64,000 nt of DNA from Allacma fusca (Eukaryota; Arthropoda; Collembola; Symphypleona; Sminthuridae). Below are positions 11,601 through 21,457 of the stretch, piece by piece. Numbering within the stretch: the first letter of the stretch is position 1; every line of letters begins with the position of its first letter. The notes beneath the pieces are model-generated. The model was not told the origin of the DNA, made no database searches, and worked only from the letters and a program-made list of their open reading frames with translations. The stretch covers positions 29,884,001 through 29,948,000 of the forward strand of contig OX359246.1 in NCBI GenBank assembly GCA_947179485.1, given 5' to 3'. The translations under genes were made by a program, and so were the position numbers.

Positions 11601-12151
11601 TGTTCTTTGTCTAAGGGTTGGTGAAGCGTAGTATTCGTTGCTGTCGAGATTAGGTGCAATGACCTGTTGGAAATAGTTTCGTTTGTTATAGTTGCCTCTG
11701 GAAGTAAAACTGGAAGTTCACTTTGGTCTTGTAAAGCCTTTTCATGTTGAAGTACTGTGTGAATAAGGGGAACGTGTCCCGTGAATTTATTCCAGAGTGT
11801 ATTTGCTGTAGTATTTATGATGAACCCAGTTTTAGAGTACAGAAAATCTGTACCTAAAATACAGTGGAGAGAATTTGATGGGGCGACAATAAAGGGATGG
11901 TTGAAGGTACATTGACCTATCTTGAATTTGACGAGAGTTAGCCCGTTGTTCTGCATGGGATTTCCACTAGCGTCTACAAGTCTGATTGTACTCGGCATGA
12001 TGCGAGATCCATGTGGGACATATGAAGGATGGATCAATGATGCCGCAGCCCCGGTGTCGATGAGACACGGGAGCTTATGGCCATGGATAGTGATGATAAT
12101 TTTCAAAGAGCATGAGAGTGAATAAATGGACGTTGGAGTTGCAGACAGCAT
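8630..12151 (-). CDS. pol: Pol polyprotein (protease, RT, RNase H, integrase), interrupted
   Basis: This 1,173-residue frame encodes the enzymes for reverse transcription and integration. The aspartic protease motif LIDTGA is at residues 30-35. Reverse transcriptase shows the KPRLVVDFRSLN block and the YVDD active site near 628. RNase H has LYTDAS near 777 and RTDHHSL further on. Integrase shows the zinc-binding H..H..C..C around 984-1015 and the catalytic acids in MDIQGP (about 1049), TDQGTEF (about 1108) and LVERTHQ (about 1146). The order is that of Ty3/Gypsy. A TGA at 8632-8630 ends the frame just after the catalytic core, although the expected continuation is open in the neighbouring frame. 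The ATG at 12,151 follows the gag stop, so expression needs reinitiation or frameshifting. Confidence 0.9.
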   Translation of the reverse strand: MLSATPTSIYSLSCSLKIIITIHGHKLPCLIDTGAAASLIHPSYVPHGSRIMPSTIRLVDASGNPMQNNGLTLVKFKIGQCTFNHPFIVAPSNSLHCILGTDFLYSKTGFIINTTANTLWNKFTGHVPLIHTVLQHEKALQDQSELPVLLPEATITNETISNRSLHLISTATNTTLHQPLDKEQEIQSVDPPLTPSKEPYTPSRTSASTQTLSTFTDRSSQTLPTKKNKTLHGNKYFRQRPQYSTPKDTTSDESDQGYSHRSSHPNRRRISTSRRTLLQTMPTSKPFKHIITTKPSTTPSLPILCVSHTKRTDVLRILGTQVISPRSHFTIPIFHSCEENSPIYFQPHPSLYNDYHILAPHSILSPTSKFLLVTNPTNIPVTLPDGLGLGHITPFDYYDNSMTPIPINAIDNSQIDNDVASFKINPDLNSEDTTKIRSLLKEYRNSFEFSPHELGSCNTLPFTVELEHAQIVAHKAYKTSSYQDDIINTEVQKLLNNNIIEPSTSPFTSPVIVVLKKPDDKGLRKPRLVVDFRSLNALTKSMHWPLPSIDEILRRLQNKEYFSTLDLAQGFHQITVDKASREKLSFITKNGQFQYCMMPFGTKNSPSHFCRVIDVILADLKYSTAMAYVDDIIIASQTIEEHITKLRKIFDRFTEHHLKFEPTKCKFGFEKINPLGFTITSYGIQPYNENLNGIRNMPAPHNIKSVQSFLGMANFFRRFIPHFAQIASPLRELTKQNVPFEWTQECQQAFEALKNLLLCQPVLAHYDPTKPTFLYTDASLLGIGAYLTQLQDDGHEHPVYFLSRRLNKYEQKYNIRLLELLAITWATTKLKEYLLGIPFTVRTDHHSLCYIMKTKDDLDPKLQRLQLLLMPYDITIQYVKGTTHRVADCLSRHPFGEPDHSATDDDACLSIHAISICTLKEEQMTDPAIAKIITKLPTTWKLKSKYTLINGILYKYNSRQGDDSLIVIPKQMVPDILNKHHNSVCHMGHTKTLRKLQTSFYWRTMSKDIHAFIQSCHICQERKTPRGQKQPGEFQYIPIPLRPFERVQMDIQGPLTNQAGRPRYIITAICYLTKFLVTEIIPIADAKTIASFICNKLACLYSLPEVIQTDQGTEFNNSVLTELSNIFNFNMQFSTTFHPQSQGLVERTHQTLGDAIAMYTAEAKADWPLAYLL

Positions 12152-12168
12152 AGAGATGGTGGGGATTA

Positions 12169-14814
12169 TTAATTTCTGTTGGAGTCTTGAGTTGTTGGAG
12201 CTGGCAATGCTCGTAAGTTGCTTGTGGGCAGGCCTTGGGCAGCCTGCCCTGGCGAGTTTAAATTTTGGCCTTGTTGTTCTCTTTGTTGTCGTCTTGCAGC
12301 AAGATAGTTCCCATAGTCTGTGTAATGCATTGGAAGATGCTGTTTACAATACTTTGTGAGATGTCCCGGTCTGGAGCATCGTTCGCAAATAACTGTAGAG
12401 GCATTTGCCTGTCCAGATTGTTGAGTATTAATGGTGGGGCATTGGCTACTTATATGGCCTTGCTTATTGCATCTGTAGCATACGACAGGGTTGGAAGTAT
12501 TGGAAGGTTGTCCCTGTTGAAAGTTTTGGGAGTACTGGCGTCTTTGTTGTGGAGCCTGTGTGACCGCCATTATGGATGTATTGTTGGATTCCAATTTTTC
12601 TAGTCTTTCCAGAACTGCGTCAAGTTTGTCGACCAGACTTGAAGGAATGGTTGGAATAGAGGTAGTTGGTTCCTTGGAATTTGAAGGAGCACACGTTTCG
12701 TATGCCTTTAGTCCATCGAGTAAATGGGTAAAGTTACGGATTTTGGCATTGTGTCGCTGCAGAAATATCTTCACCGTAGGATCCAATTTTTCTCGTATGG
12801 ATTCTATTGCCGTAGTTTCGGGAAAATTGTTCCAGTCGGAACCTGCTGCAGCCTTAACTCTGAGCGCAAACATTGTGGCCGTTTCCGTGGCGTATTTTGT
12901 CATGGAGAGAGCATTGAGTATTTTGGTCTTACTATCTGGCACATCTTTCGGAATATTATTGAGGATGTCATCACAGAATTGTGCATAGGTTTTACGTTGC
13001 GTGGATCTTAAGTCACAATAATGGTCAAGATAATTCTTGCCAGTTGGGGAGGCATCAGAGATCTGGTGTTGGATGTATGCCTTTTTGGTAGCGTCATCAG
13101 CAGTAAATGTGGCAAAGAAAGAATTGCAGCGTGAGAAGAATTTTCGAAGATTGTCAGATGAGAGCTCGGAAGGGGAAAACTTTGGTTTATCGAGGAGGAA
13201 TCTGTTATTGTCCATGATGGGTTGAGGTGCTATGGGAGGAGGAATCGGAGAAACTGAAGGAGTAGGAGAAGTGGCTCGAGAAGAAGTTCGAGAGGAGGAA
13301 ATACTATTTGAAGCTGTCGTAAAAGGAAGGGACTCTGAGTCGGAAGTAGAATCAGAATCAATGTCAGGGTTTGATGCAGGAGGAGGTGTGATATTAATGT
13401 TATAGAGTGGGTTGTCGTTGTCAGGAATTATAATTGTGGGTTCGGCAGGGTCAACTTCTGTAGTGTTATTGGGTTGGTCGGGGTTTGATGGGGGATTTTC
13501 GAGAGCAGAGGAGGATGGTGGGATAGAGAAAAGATTTGGGTGTTGATGAGTCGCTTCAGAAATAAATTCTTGTGGCAAAAGAAAGATCGCCTCACGGTAG
13601 GCGTCAGAAGATGTGAAAGGGAAATTTGAGAGAGTAACTTTATGGGTCAGGTTATTCTCGGCTACAAGGTTGAGGTAATATGCTAATGTCAATTGGTGAG
13701 TAACGTCTTGGTTTTGTCTTCTCAAAGTTTTGAGATGGTCGGACCAGGAACTAATGAGAGGGATAAGACTATAAAATTGTGGTGCGGAAGACGCAGGAGT
13801 AGGGTGAGAGAGAAAAAAATGAGATGCAGTTGTAGTAGAGGTTGTGGGGATTGTACTGGATGTAGTTATAGTCGGGAGAATGTCAGTTGCTAATAATGAC
13901 TCGTGAATATCTTGAAGTTCTTCTATTAATGATGTGTGGTCGGTACCGTGGGTTTGCCAATTACGAAAGATTGTGATTATTCTGGCAACGATTCTGTTGA
14001 AGCTGGCGCGGGTGTTTAAAAAACTAAGATCCGGAGTGAGGGCAGTAGTGAGGTTTAAGTCTCCCAAAAGTTGTTGATAATATGGGTAGTTTACAAGGCT
14101 TGTACCTGATGAATCACGTTGTTGTTTCGATTGGATTCTATCGACAAATTGCTGTGCTACTTCCTCAAAGTAGTTGTGATTGTTGAATAGACGAGTAGAT
14201 GCAGGTTGGGAATTTGTAGCGGTGGGAGTTGCAATGATAGTATGCTCAGGAGAAGAATTAAAAGTATGGCTTACAGTGACTGGTGTAACGGTCGAATCGT
14301 TATCAGGATCATGAGGTCCAGTAGAGATGGCTGGGGTTGACGTTCGGCTTGGGTTGAATGACCTGAAGTCGTCAGGCGTTGTCGGTTCGGGAGTCGGGCT
14401 CTCGGTATTTTCTCCGTCCGTGCTTGGTGGTGTTTGGGCTCGTGCTTCCTCTGGTACTGGAATTACAGTTGTCTCAGACAGCGTGGTTGGGAGGTTGGTT
14501 GAACAAGGAATACGGCTTCGTTGTTGGTACAGAACGGTAAGAGCGCCTTCAGGAACTTCTTCAGGTTGGATGTCCGGGTTTTGATAATACGGTAACTTCA
14601 ACTTGAAGAGTTTGTAAAATCTGTATTGGTAGAGTGCTCGTTCAACGCTTAGATGAGAGTATTTCTGGATCGCGTGTGCCTGGGCCTCTGGAGTGAGCTC
14701 GACACGTTGAGCGTTGTGGAGTAATATGGCGATATAATTTGTGTTCTTATAACGGATGAATTCACTGTGAGACTCTAACTTGACCAGTCTGATGAGTTTT
14801 ATTTCGCGAGACAT
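12169..14814 (-). CDS. gag: Gag polyprotein of the Gypsy-type element
   Basis: This 881-residue frame encodes the structural protein that assembles the virus-like particle and packages element RNA. The first half is low-complexity, rich in Ser, Thr and Pro. A folded capsid-like region follows at about residues 555-720. Two zinc knuckles of the CX2CX4HX4C type lie near the C-terminus: CYRCNKQGHISSQC (about 773-786) and CERCSRPGHLTKYC (about 808-821). Two knuckles are common in Gypsy and retroviral Gag. The ATG at 14,814 is the first in frame, about 180 bases after the primer-binding site. The stop lies 17 bases before the pol ATG, in a different frame. The frame is intact. Confidence 0.92.
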   Translation of the reverse strand: MSREIKLIRLVKLESHSEFIRYKNTNYIAILLHNAQRVELTPEAQAHAIQKYSHLSVERALYQYRFYKLFKLKLPYYQNPDIQPEEVPEGALTVLYQQRSRIPCSTNLPTTLSETTVIPVPEEARAQTPPSTDGENTESPTPEPTTPDDFRSFNPSRTSTPAISTGPHDPDNDSTVTPVTVSHTFNSSPEHTIIATPTATNSQPASTRLFNNHNYFEEVAQQFVDRIQSKQQRDSSGTSLVNYPYYQQLLGDLNLTTALTPDLSFLNTRASFNRIVARIITIFRNWQTHGTDHTSLIEELQDIHESLLATDILPTITTSSTIPTTSTTTASHFFLSHPTPASSAPQFYSLIPLISSWSDHLKTLRRQNQDVTHQLTLAYYLNLVAENNLTHKVTLSNFPFTSSDAYREAIFLLPQEFISEATHQHPNLFSIPPSSSALENPPSNPDQPNNTTEVDPAEPTIIIPDNDNPLYNINITPPPASNPDIDSDSTSDSESLPFTTASNSISSSRTSSRATSPTPSVSPIPPPIAPQPIMDNNRFLLDKPKFSPSELSSDNLRKFFSRCNSFFATFTADDATKKAYIQHQISDASPTGKNYLDHYCDLRSTQRKTYAQFCDDILNNIPKDVPDSKTKILNALSMTKYATETATMFALRVKAAAGSDWNNFPETTAIESIREKLDPTVKIFLQRHNAKIRNFTHLLDGLKAYETCAPSNSKEPTTSIPTIPSSLVDKLDAVLERLEKLESNNTSIMAVTQAPQQRRQYSQNFQQGQPSNTSNPVVCYRCNKQGHISSQCPTINTQQSGQANASTVICERCSRPGHLTKYCKQHLPMHYTDYGNYLAARRQQREQQGQNLNSPGQAAQGLPTSNLRALPAPTTQDSNRN

Positions 14815-14996
14815 GGGATGGAGGAAAATAGGGTATGGTTAAGAAAAGTGAGGAAGTTGCGGGAAATTTTGAGCAGGGCCTCCGGCGGAGGCTTACGCCA
14901 TATAAATATTTTGGAATAGGATTTACACGGGAGCAAACTCGCTGAGAGGTAAGGGTATCGTCTTTACCTGAATTAACAAATGCAGAGTAAAGAAAA

Positions 14997-15013
14997 CCGC
15001 GCACCGTGCACCA
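14997..15013 (-). promoter_or_regulatory. Primer-binding site of the retrotransposon
   Basis: Directly after the 5' LTR the minus strand reads TGGTGCACGGTGCGCGG. It starts with TGG, complementary to the CCA end of a tRNA. The tRNA would end CCGCGCACCGTGCACCA. I do not recognise which tRNA this is. Confidence 0.75.
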
Positions 15014-15569
15014 TGTTAAGTATTAATTGAGTTTGGGGGGAATTAGAGCTCAGAAATGAGGAAAAGGGAGTAAAAAGGATAAAAATAGGAAAAAATGAAG
15101 AAGAAAGAATTAGAAGTGAGAATGGCAATGTAATTGTGAATGGGGGAATGTGCAGCAATGCAGAGCACACACTTTTGCTGTGTGAGAGGGATGAGACGAC
15201 GGTCGTGGGAAATAAGTGCGTTATGTAAGATATGGGATTTACTCACGCAGTATAGTTTATTCTCGTATTGTGCGTACTTAGGGATACACAGTTTGACTGT
15301 TCTCACACGCGTCTCTTGGTCTTTCTTGAAAGTGGCTCGGGATTCTCTCGTCTCTCCGAGACTGAGGAAGCTGGGGTTTATATACGGAGGTGAGCACTTA
15401 TGTGCCCTCCTCCTGGAATATTCCAGACATTATTTTAACCAATTGAAATGTAACAAGTAAAGGTACCTAATGTATTTTACAGAGGTTATTGTACTTTTAC
15501 CGGACATATATGTACAACAATGTTACAGTATGGTCCTTGATTACTCTTAAAGCCAATAATGGCTTAACA
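15014..15569 (-). repeat. 5' LTR of the Gypsy-type element
   Basis: 556 bp, offset from the other LTR by exactly 9,191 bases and apparently identical to it. It carries the same TATATAAA (15,384-15,377) and AATAAA (15,261-15,256) on the minus strand, so it would act as the promoter of the element. Confidence 0.95.
15377..15384 (-). promoter_or_regulatory. TATA box in the 5' LTR
   Basis: TATATAAA on the minus strand, about 185 bases into the LTR from its upstream end. Transcription would start a few tens of bases downstream. This is a motif match only. Confidence 0.6.
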
Positions 15570-16218
15570 ATGTATACATCTGGTTTCAGCAAAATCTAAT
15601 CACGCGCTCTGGAGTTTTAGTATCCAGACTAGCAGACATTACAAACTTAAAAGGGGTGCTAGCGCTTGCCCTAAAAAACAAAGTTCGGGCAAAACAATGT
15701 AATTGTTTTGCACCCATTTATTTAAATTATGACTTCCAATAATCGTCTCAACAGCGAAAAAGTATAACCAGAATCAAAGCATTGTAACAGAAAATCCGTA
15801 AGTGCCAATTGTGCCGTAACAGTCATGCTGAAATTAAAATTTCATTCATCACCCTTTCATTTGGGGAAATCGGGAGCTATTTTAGCTTACGTTGTGCATT
15901 ATTCCCACGTCAATAGGAACATTCTTACACAAATTTACTACAATTTGAAACAAGTATATAAGCTTAACTGTCAAACTTAATAAATTAATTATATCTCTGC
16001 CAAACATAATTGAAGGTGCTTAGTCCGATAACGAAACGATATATACGAATAATATTAAATGTTGCTTGCACCTGCTGATATATGCAATTATGAATTTTAA
16101 GTAAACGTGACAGAGGAAATTGTTTATTGATTTAATTTTTTTTCAGTGGCTTTCGAATCCGGGAAACATCCATTCCAAACCAAGGAGCTTTCAATAAATT
16201 AGCATGTAAAGTCTTTAG
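15570..16218. other. Upstream flank of receptor copy B
   Basis: The segment 15,574-15,900 continues the repeat interrupted at 5,822 and matches window positions 160-490, the flank of pseudogene A. The match shows that the receptor duplication A/B included about 2 kb of 5' sequence. No exon is visible. Confidence 0.55.
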
Positions 16219-16227
16219 TATATAAAA
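16219..16227 (+). promoter_or_regulatory. Candidate TATA box of receptor copy B
   Basis: TATATAAAA about 75 bases before the ATG of copy B. The matching place in pseudogene A is TACATAAC, consistent with promoter decay. This is a motif match only. Confidence 0.4.
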
Positions 16228-16300
16228 AGTTCACAATTTTCCCAGACGTGTTTATAATAATTATTCTTGAAACCCAGTATCATAAATAATATCTACCATA

Positions 16301-17637
16301 ATGCTAACATCCAACGAAGTACATCTAAACGCAAAGTTCTTTGATCTACTCTCAAAATTATGCGTGATTCCATTTTCAGTTGACAAGACTTGTATGAAAT
16401 TTCGGGTAAAGTCCAGTCAGCGACAACGGCACTTATATAGAATTGTTTTTGTGGCTCAAATATTCTACTTATTTTATTCAATCGTAACGCTGGTAAAATC
16501 ATTGCTCTCTGATGTGGAAGTCGATATTAAATACACGGCAGTTCATTTCAACATGGTTGGAACAGGACTGATAATGGGTTATTGGGGCGCAATAATTTAC
16601 AACCTCAATCCTGAGTTAACGGTTTTGATCTTCAATGACATATTCAGCACAGGTAAGTATTGGAGTCGGTTAAATCCCATGAGCTCTTTTATATCATCAT
16701 ATTAGTGTTATGTTTATTTTTACTTAATACTCATATTTTTCCATTATGCCAGCTTCAAAAGGTGAAGGTCGAAAAAATTGGAGGGAGTACAGCACATTCG
16801 AACTATTCTTAATCAACATGCCATTTAATGTATTTGGTGCGGGGGTGGCTACCATTCTATTAGTCTTATTCTTGCCTGAAAGAGCATTCTCAGTGCATTG
16901 TCTGATTCCTGTAACGTATCAGTCCAGCATGACATACTTCGCATGCTCGGTATTGGATATTGCATTTTTGCTTAACCAAACATCGGTAGGATCTCTGGGG
17001 ATGTTCATTCTTCTGGCATTCTTTCTGAAGATTGACGGAAGCTTGGATACTCTCAAACAAGTGTAAGAATAAATTGAATAATAACAGCGAATGCAGTAGT
17101 AGTACTATATTCTTGCAACAATGGTCATATTATTTATGATTTTACTGTAGAATTCAGAGCGAGTACAGTTCGCCTGAGAACTCCTTGAGAGAAGCGTTAG
17201 TTTCCTGTAGGAAGATCCAACTCGAATTGTGTCTGTTCAACCACAAATTCCGGAATATGAACTACTTCAATAAACTATTTGACATGATTGCGACAGTAGC
17301 CTGTTATTATGTCGCGATAGTAAACTACGATCGTAACCCAAGATTTGCTTTAGTTTTCTCGTTGCTTGGCTTGAATATAATGACGGGATTTCTCTTGTTG
17401 TTCAATAAAGCGTTCAAAATCCCTATGAAAATGGATAATGTCAAGGGGGAGATTTCATTGGCCTCTCACATACTGAAAAAACCTGGTAGCCAAAAATATG
17501 TCCGCTGTCGGGTCACATCCATACAGAATGTTGGAGTCGAAATGGGTGGATTTAGCACTTTGGAAAGACAATCCACTCCAAATTTCCTTGACTTTATTGT
17601 GTCCAGTGTGGTAGACCTTATTGTCGCAACGCAATGA
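16301..17637 (+). CDS. Chemoreceptor-like multi-membrane protein, copy B
   Basis: Three exons, 16301-16652, 16753-17062 and 17151-17637 (phases 1 and 2), give 382 residues. Donors are GTAAGT and GTAAGA, with matching AG acceptors. Hydrophobic segments lie at about residues 48-69, 81-101, 132-158, 172-191, 195-209, 263-278, 285-306 and 364-381, giving seven or eight membrane spans. Length, intron-split C-terminus and lack of a signal peptide fit insect-type gustatory/odorant receptors, which are ligand-gated cation channels in sensory neurons. The classical TYhhhhhQF motif is not obvious. A conserved terminal block LERQSTPNFLDFIVSS ends the protein. I infer a lineage-specific chemoreceptor; other multi-pass families cannot be excluded. 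Copy C has the same exon lengths. The frame is fully open. Confidence 0.75.
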
Positions 17638-18679
17638 ATGTTTCATTGGCTTGGTACATTAAAATAAGCCTTATTTTTAAAAACAAGGAATCCTTACAAG
17701 TAGTTGCACTGTATGTTAATAGTAATTATTTGACATCCACTTATAACATTAGTCACTTTACAGATTATATAAAAATTTTTGCAACCACATTCTTAAAATA
17801 TCTGAGCAATATGTGTACCTACAACTCGTATTTAAAACGAGGAAAAAGTATTTGAGAATATGTTGTTTTTAAAGAAGCTATGATTAACACTGCTGTAAAC
17901 AGAAATGAATCAATGTTGATATTCTCTTTGGGGAAAAAAACTATGTGAACACATTCCCATATATTCCAATTTAATTTCAGCTTCTTTTAGCATATGTGGC
18001 AATTCAAAGGTCAAATTTTGCTTAATTTGAAGGTGCTTTTCTGGAAACGTAATCTATTATTAATTACACAATTTCTGTCGTCCCACCACTCACGAAATAA
18101 AGTAGCATTTAATGGAATTTATTGAATTGTCTGTGTGCCGTGGGATCATTTAGTAAGAACAGGGAGGTTCACACTTACTTCAAACGTAAGCATTTCATAT
18201 GTATCCAAGCAATTCATGCACATAACAGAGATTCCATGTTATTGGGTAAAATATTTTTATATTCGAGTGCCCAGTTCTGGGGAGCTCATTTGATTAATGG
18301 ACATGTTGCGTGAAAAGTGCAACTAATGAAAGGCTTATGGAGCGAAAACTCAGTTGCTGGAGAACGGTAGGGAAAGAACAGCACACACTTGTTTGAGTAG
18401 CATTTATGCTCTTCAAACCTCTGTTGTTTGCATGATATGTAAGTGTTTATTTTTTTAAGTTGATCGATCCATGACGGACTTGTTGGTGGTCATTGTTTGT
18501 TACCTTTCGTCCAGTAGTTTTCAGAAGGAGTTTCATATTCACATTGGACATTCCTATTGTTATAGCTCCCCTTACGGCCGCTGCTTCTTAAGATCTGGAT
18601 TTTAATATAGTTACGCATCCTACTTTAAAAATTCAGTTTTTTAAAGATAGGCAGGTTTTTTAACGATTTTAATCTAAGA
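17638..18679. other. Intergenic between receptor B and tetraspan T1, conserved with block 2
   Basis: No exon was found. The stretch 18,050-18,420 is nearly identical to 28,480-28,860 in block 2, at least as similar as the coding exons. It ends about 260 bases before the T1 start codon and may hold its promoter or an unrecognised transcript. An AATAAA at about 18,097 lies too far from the receptor stop to be certain. Confidence 0.5.
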
Positions 18680-19560
18680 ATGTCAGAGAGGATTGTTTTC
18701 TGCTGTGGAACGAGCTTCTGGACGAGGATCATCGGTTGGTTTCTAAGTGTATGCTTTAATTTTTCTCCTTATATTGACTTTATTGAATGAATATTTTTAA
18801 ATTCTGTAAAATCCTATTTTTGTGTAAATGTCATAATTATATTTTTAAGGTCTCCAACACTGCATGTGCCCTCACCCTAATAACATGCATTATTTTGCTA
18901 CCATACAACGACATCCTGGTATTTGCAGAGAAAGCTGGATCATTCTTTTATGGAGTGTCCTTTGAACATATGAGTCCAAAGCCGAAATGTATATTTTGAC
19001 GATGATTTTTGCAATTATTAATACAAGAGATTATCCAAATTACGGAAAGATTTTCGTATTATTTGCTTCAAAAATAATTTATTTCAGACGCACTTGTCAA
19101 CTTTTGTTTCATCGTTTTGCTCGTCAACAGTCCAATGTGTGCTATCTGCAGTATTCTACTTTTGGTTGGTTCCTACAAAGTGCGTCCATAATTTAAACAA
19201 CTTTTAATATTGATTTCTCGTATAATTTCTTCAAATAATAAAAAAATTGTATAAATTTAAATTTAAATAATCAAATGTAACATATTCCAGAGAAAGCCAA
19301 TGATTATGGTTCCTTGGGTGATTTACATGGTGATGGGCTCCATGGTACAAGTCATTCTGGAGATTATAATTTCCATTTCCTCCAATACTGAAGGAGTCCT
19401 TACAGTACTCATCAATATTGCTTTCACATTGTCCTACTCGACGTTTTGCATTTGGGTAGTGGCGACTCACATTAAGGAAACCGAGATGTCAAGGCAACCC
19501 AGCCGGCATGAGAGGGACCTGCAAGTGTACAAGGAAACCACTGAAAGTACAGGTATTTAA
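18680..19560 (+). CDS. Small tetraspan membrane protein T1
   Basis: Four exons, 18680-18748, 18850-18988, 19088-19179 and 19291-19560, with phases 0, 1, 0, give 189 residues. The N-terminus is short and cytosolic-looking with a Cys pair (VFCCGTSFW) and the RIIGW motif leading into the first membrane span (about 18-40). Further spans lie at about 72-96, 105-130 and 142-165. The last span ends in FCIWVVATHIKETE, the signature shared by all paralogues here. The 25-residue tail is charged. This layout resembles small arthropod tetraspans of the DUF4728/pasiflora kind, some of which act in septate junctions, but the role here is unknown. It points toward T3 with a 358-base gap. Downstream an AATAAA lies about 38 bases after the stop. 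The paralogue T2 has identical exon lengths. Confidence 0.78.
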
Positions 19561-19918
19561 ACGTATTCAGGGAAATGGATTTTTTTAAGATGAAACTGAA
19601 TAAATATTTGCGAAACATTTTCGATATTTGTCGTGGAAATATCCAAGTTCATTAAAATTTATTTGCTTTTGAAATTCAAGAAACATTTTATGACTGCTAC
19701 TCCAAAAAAACCAAAACCTTGGAAAAAAGAGCAGGGGTTTACAAGAGAAAAAACATTACTTTTAAATGGAATATGATGTGCGTTCTCAGAAGGCAGGCAT
19801 GAAATTTTTTCCATAAGGAATCAATTCCTGTCTGGATAATTTCATACTTACAGTATGTATGTACATACGTTTAAGCATATATTATTTGTACATCAGAAAA
19901 ACCTTTCCTTCCAGAACA
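19561..19918. other. Gap between convergent T1 and T3
   Basis: 358 bases holding the 3' ends of both genes. An AATAAA on the plus strand near 19,600 would serve T1. The same arrangement is kept in block 2 (29,984-30,368). No other feature is seen. Confidence 0.5.
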
Positions 19919-20764
19919 TTACTCCAATTGAAGTTGTCTCCGACATTTTGCGTACTCAACGGATAACTGAGTCTCCTTCAAGTGATTGTACACTACCCAA
20001 ACGCAGAAAGTGGTTTTGACCAGGACGATTACTATGACACCAATTGAAATGCCCAGATGATTATTTCGGGCAACGTTACAACCAATGATTTCCGAAACGA
20101 TTTCAAAAATCGCCCATACAACTGCATATATGATCCAAGATAGGATATATTTCGGTTTCATCTAAAATATAAAATAAAGCAAAACCAATCATTTGATAAT
20201 GACCGTTTGTTCCATTACCCCGGTTTCGAAAATACCCAAAATTTTTGCAGATTATACCGTGTACGTTCCGTACAAGAGCATCCCACCTGCCGTGCATCCA
20301 ATGACATGGCTTAAAAGCACCAGGAACAAATAGACCAAGGTAATGACAACTGCGTGAAATGAAGGACAGATTTTAAAAACGTGGCTCATATTCGATTTTT
20401 TGTTTACCCATCAAATAACTAACAACAGAACCAGACTTCCAATTTTAATACTTACATTTGTCATACCCGCTCAAATTTTCAACTAGCATTTCATAAATTT
20501 CGGAACCCGTAGAATTGAATTTAAATTTCCAATCATAGTGATGTCCAAGGATAAAGAGAATAATGAATGAGGTTGTACCCAGTGTCAGTAGCGCGTTAAT
20601 TACCTGCAACATTTAATTACATTTGGGTCATCGTATTTCATTTTAATTATAATGACGTAAAAATATGAAAATACGATATAATACAAAACTCTTACCGTGA
20701 AAACCCAACCAAGAACCTTCGCCCAGCAGGAAGTATTACAACAACAAATAACCCTTTTCACCAT
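19919..20764 (-). CDS. Small tetraspan membrane protein T3
   Basis: Four exons on the minus strand, 20764-20696, 20603-20456, 20349-20258 and 20161-19919, with phases 0, 1, 0, give 183 residues. The first exon carries RVICCCNTSCW and the GW motif. The loop between spans 1 and 2 has the motif HHYDW and two N-glycosylation sequons (NST, NLS), which places that loop outside the cell. The third exon is exactly 92 nt as in most paralogues. The last exon ends its final span with FCVWVVYNHLKETQ followed by a short basic tail. All splice sites are GT-AG and the frame is open. Its copy in block 2 (T4) is dead, so T3 is the only working version in this window. Confidence 0.78.
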
Positions 20765-21457
20765 CTTTGATTCTCAATTTCAAGAATAATGATTCAAAAG
20801 AATTGTAAATTTAAATATTTAAAACTCCTTATTTTTATTATCTGAATTAGGAAATGTCCTCTCTTTCAAATTCCTGCTTCCCTCCAAGTCTAAAATGCAC
20901 CTTAAAGTAATATTTTTGAGGATAACATTAACCCAACTACGGGTAATAGAACAGACCAAAGCTATATTCATGTGTTTACTTTCAAGTATCTATTGAAATT
21001 ATCTTTGTCATGCGAAACTCTTAAAACAAATATGGACAACTAGAAGAACGATTGTAGATAAATATCCACTTTCCATCACGCCAACAGAAGGATCCTCCTC
21101 ACATACAGATATTATAGAAACGTTTTGTTTAAATTAGTTCTTCATTTACTGTATGCCTATGGATATAAACATCTGACAATGAGAGTTAGCTCATGAACCG
21201 TTTACACTTTGAAAACATCTCTTGTTTAATTGCATACACATGTAGAATATATGTATACTCCACGGCCCAATTAAAATTGTGTACACTTTCTGTTCAAGAG
21301 TTTTAGCATCAAACTATAAACATTAAGTTTATAGGATTGTGTAATTCTAAGACGGTATAGTGGAATTAAATAAATCGTTTTCCCTTAGCTGTATAGAGAT
21401 AATTATACGAAGAGACCTTAATGTTAGATATAAGTGTAACTTAATATACATAGTATA
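20765..21457. other. Intergenic between T3 and T5, no gene seen
   Basis: AT-rich sequence collinear with 31,223-31,930 of block 2. No exon or structured element was recognised. Confidence 0.5.

Larger units (their letters stand above)
5823..15569 (-). mobile_element. Full-length Ty3/Gypsy-type LTR retrotransposon
   Basis: A 9,747-bp element on the minus strand. It is bounded by two 556-bp LTRs that start TGTTAAG and end CTTAACA, inside a 4-bp target duplication ATGT (5819-5822 and 15570-15573). In transcription order it holds: 5' LTR, primer-binding site, gag (14,814-12,169), pol (12,151-8,630), a pol tail in another frame (8,633-7,650), a 1.27-kb non-coding stretch and the 3' LTR. The pol order protease, reverse transcriptase, RNase H, integrase places it in Ty3/Gypsy. 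I could find no difference between the LTRs by eye, so insertion is very recent. No env-like gene is seen. It inserted in the upstream flank of receptor copy B. Confidence 0.95.

Noticed and set aside
12265-12988. Plus-strand open frames of 95-142 codons
   Set aside because: They are antisense shadows of the gag gene.
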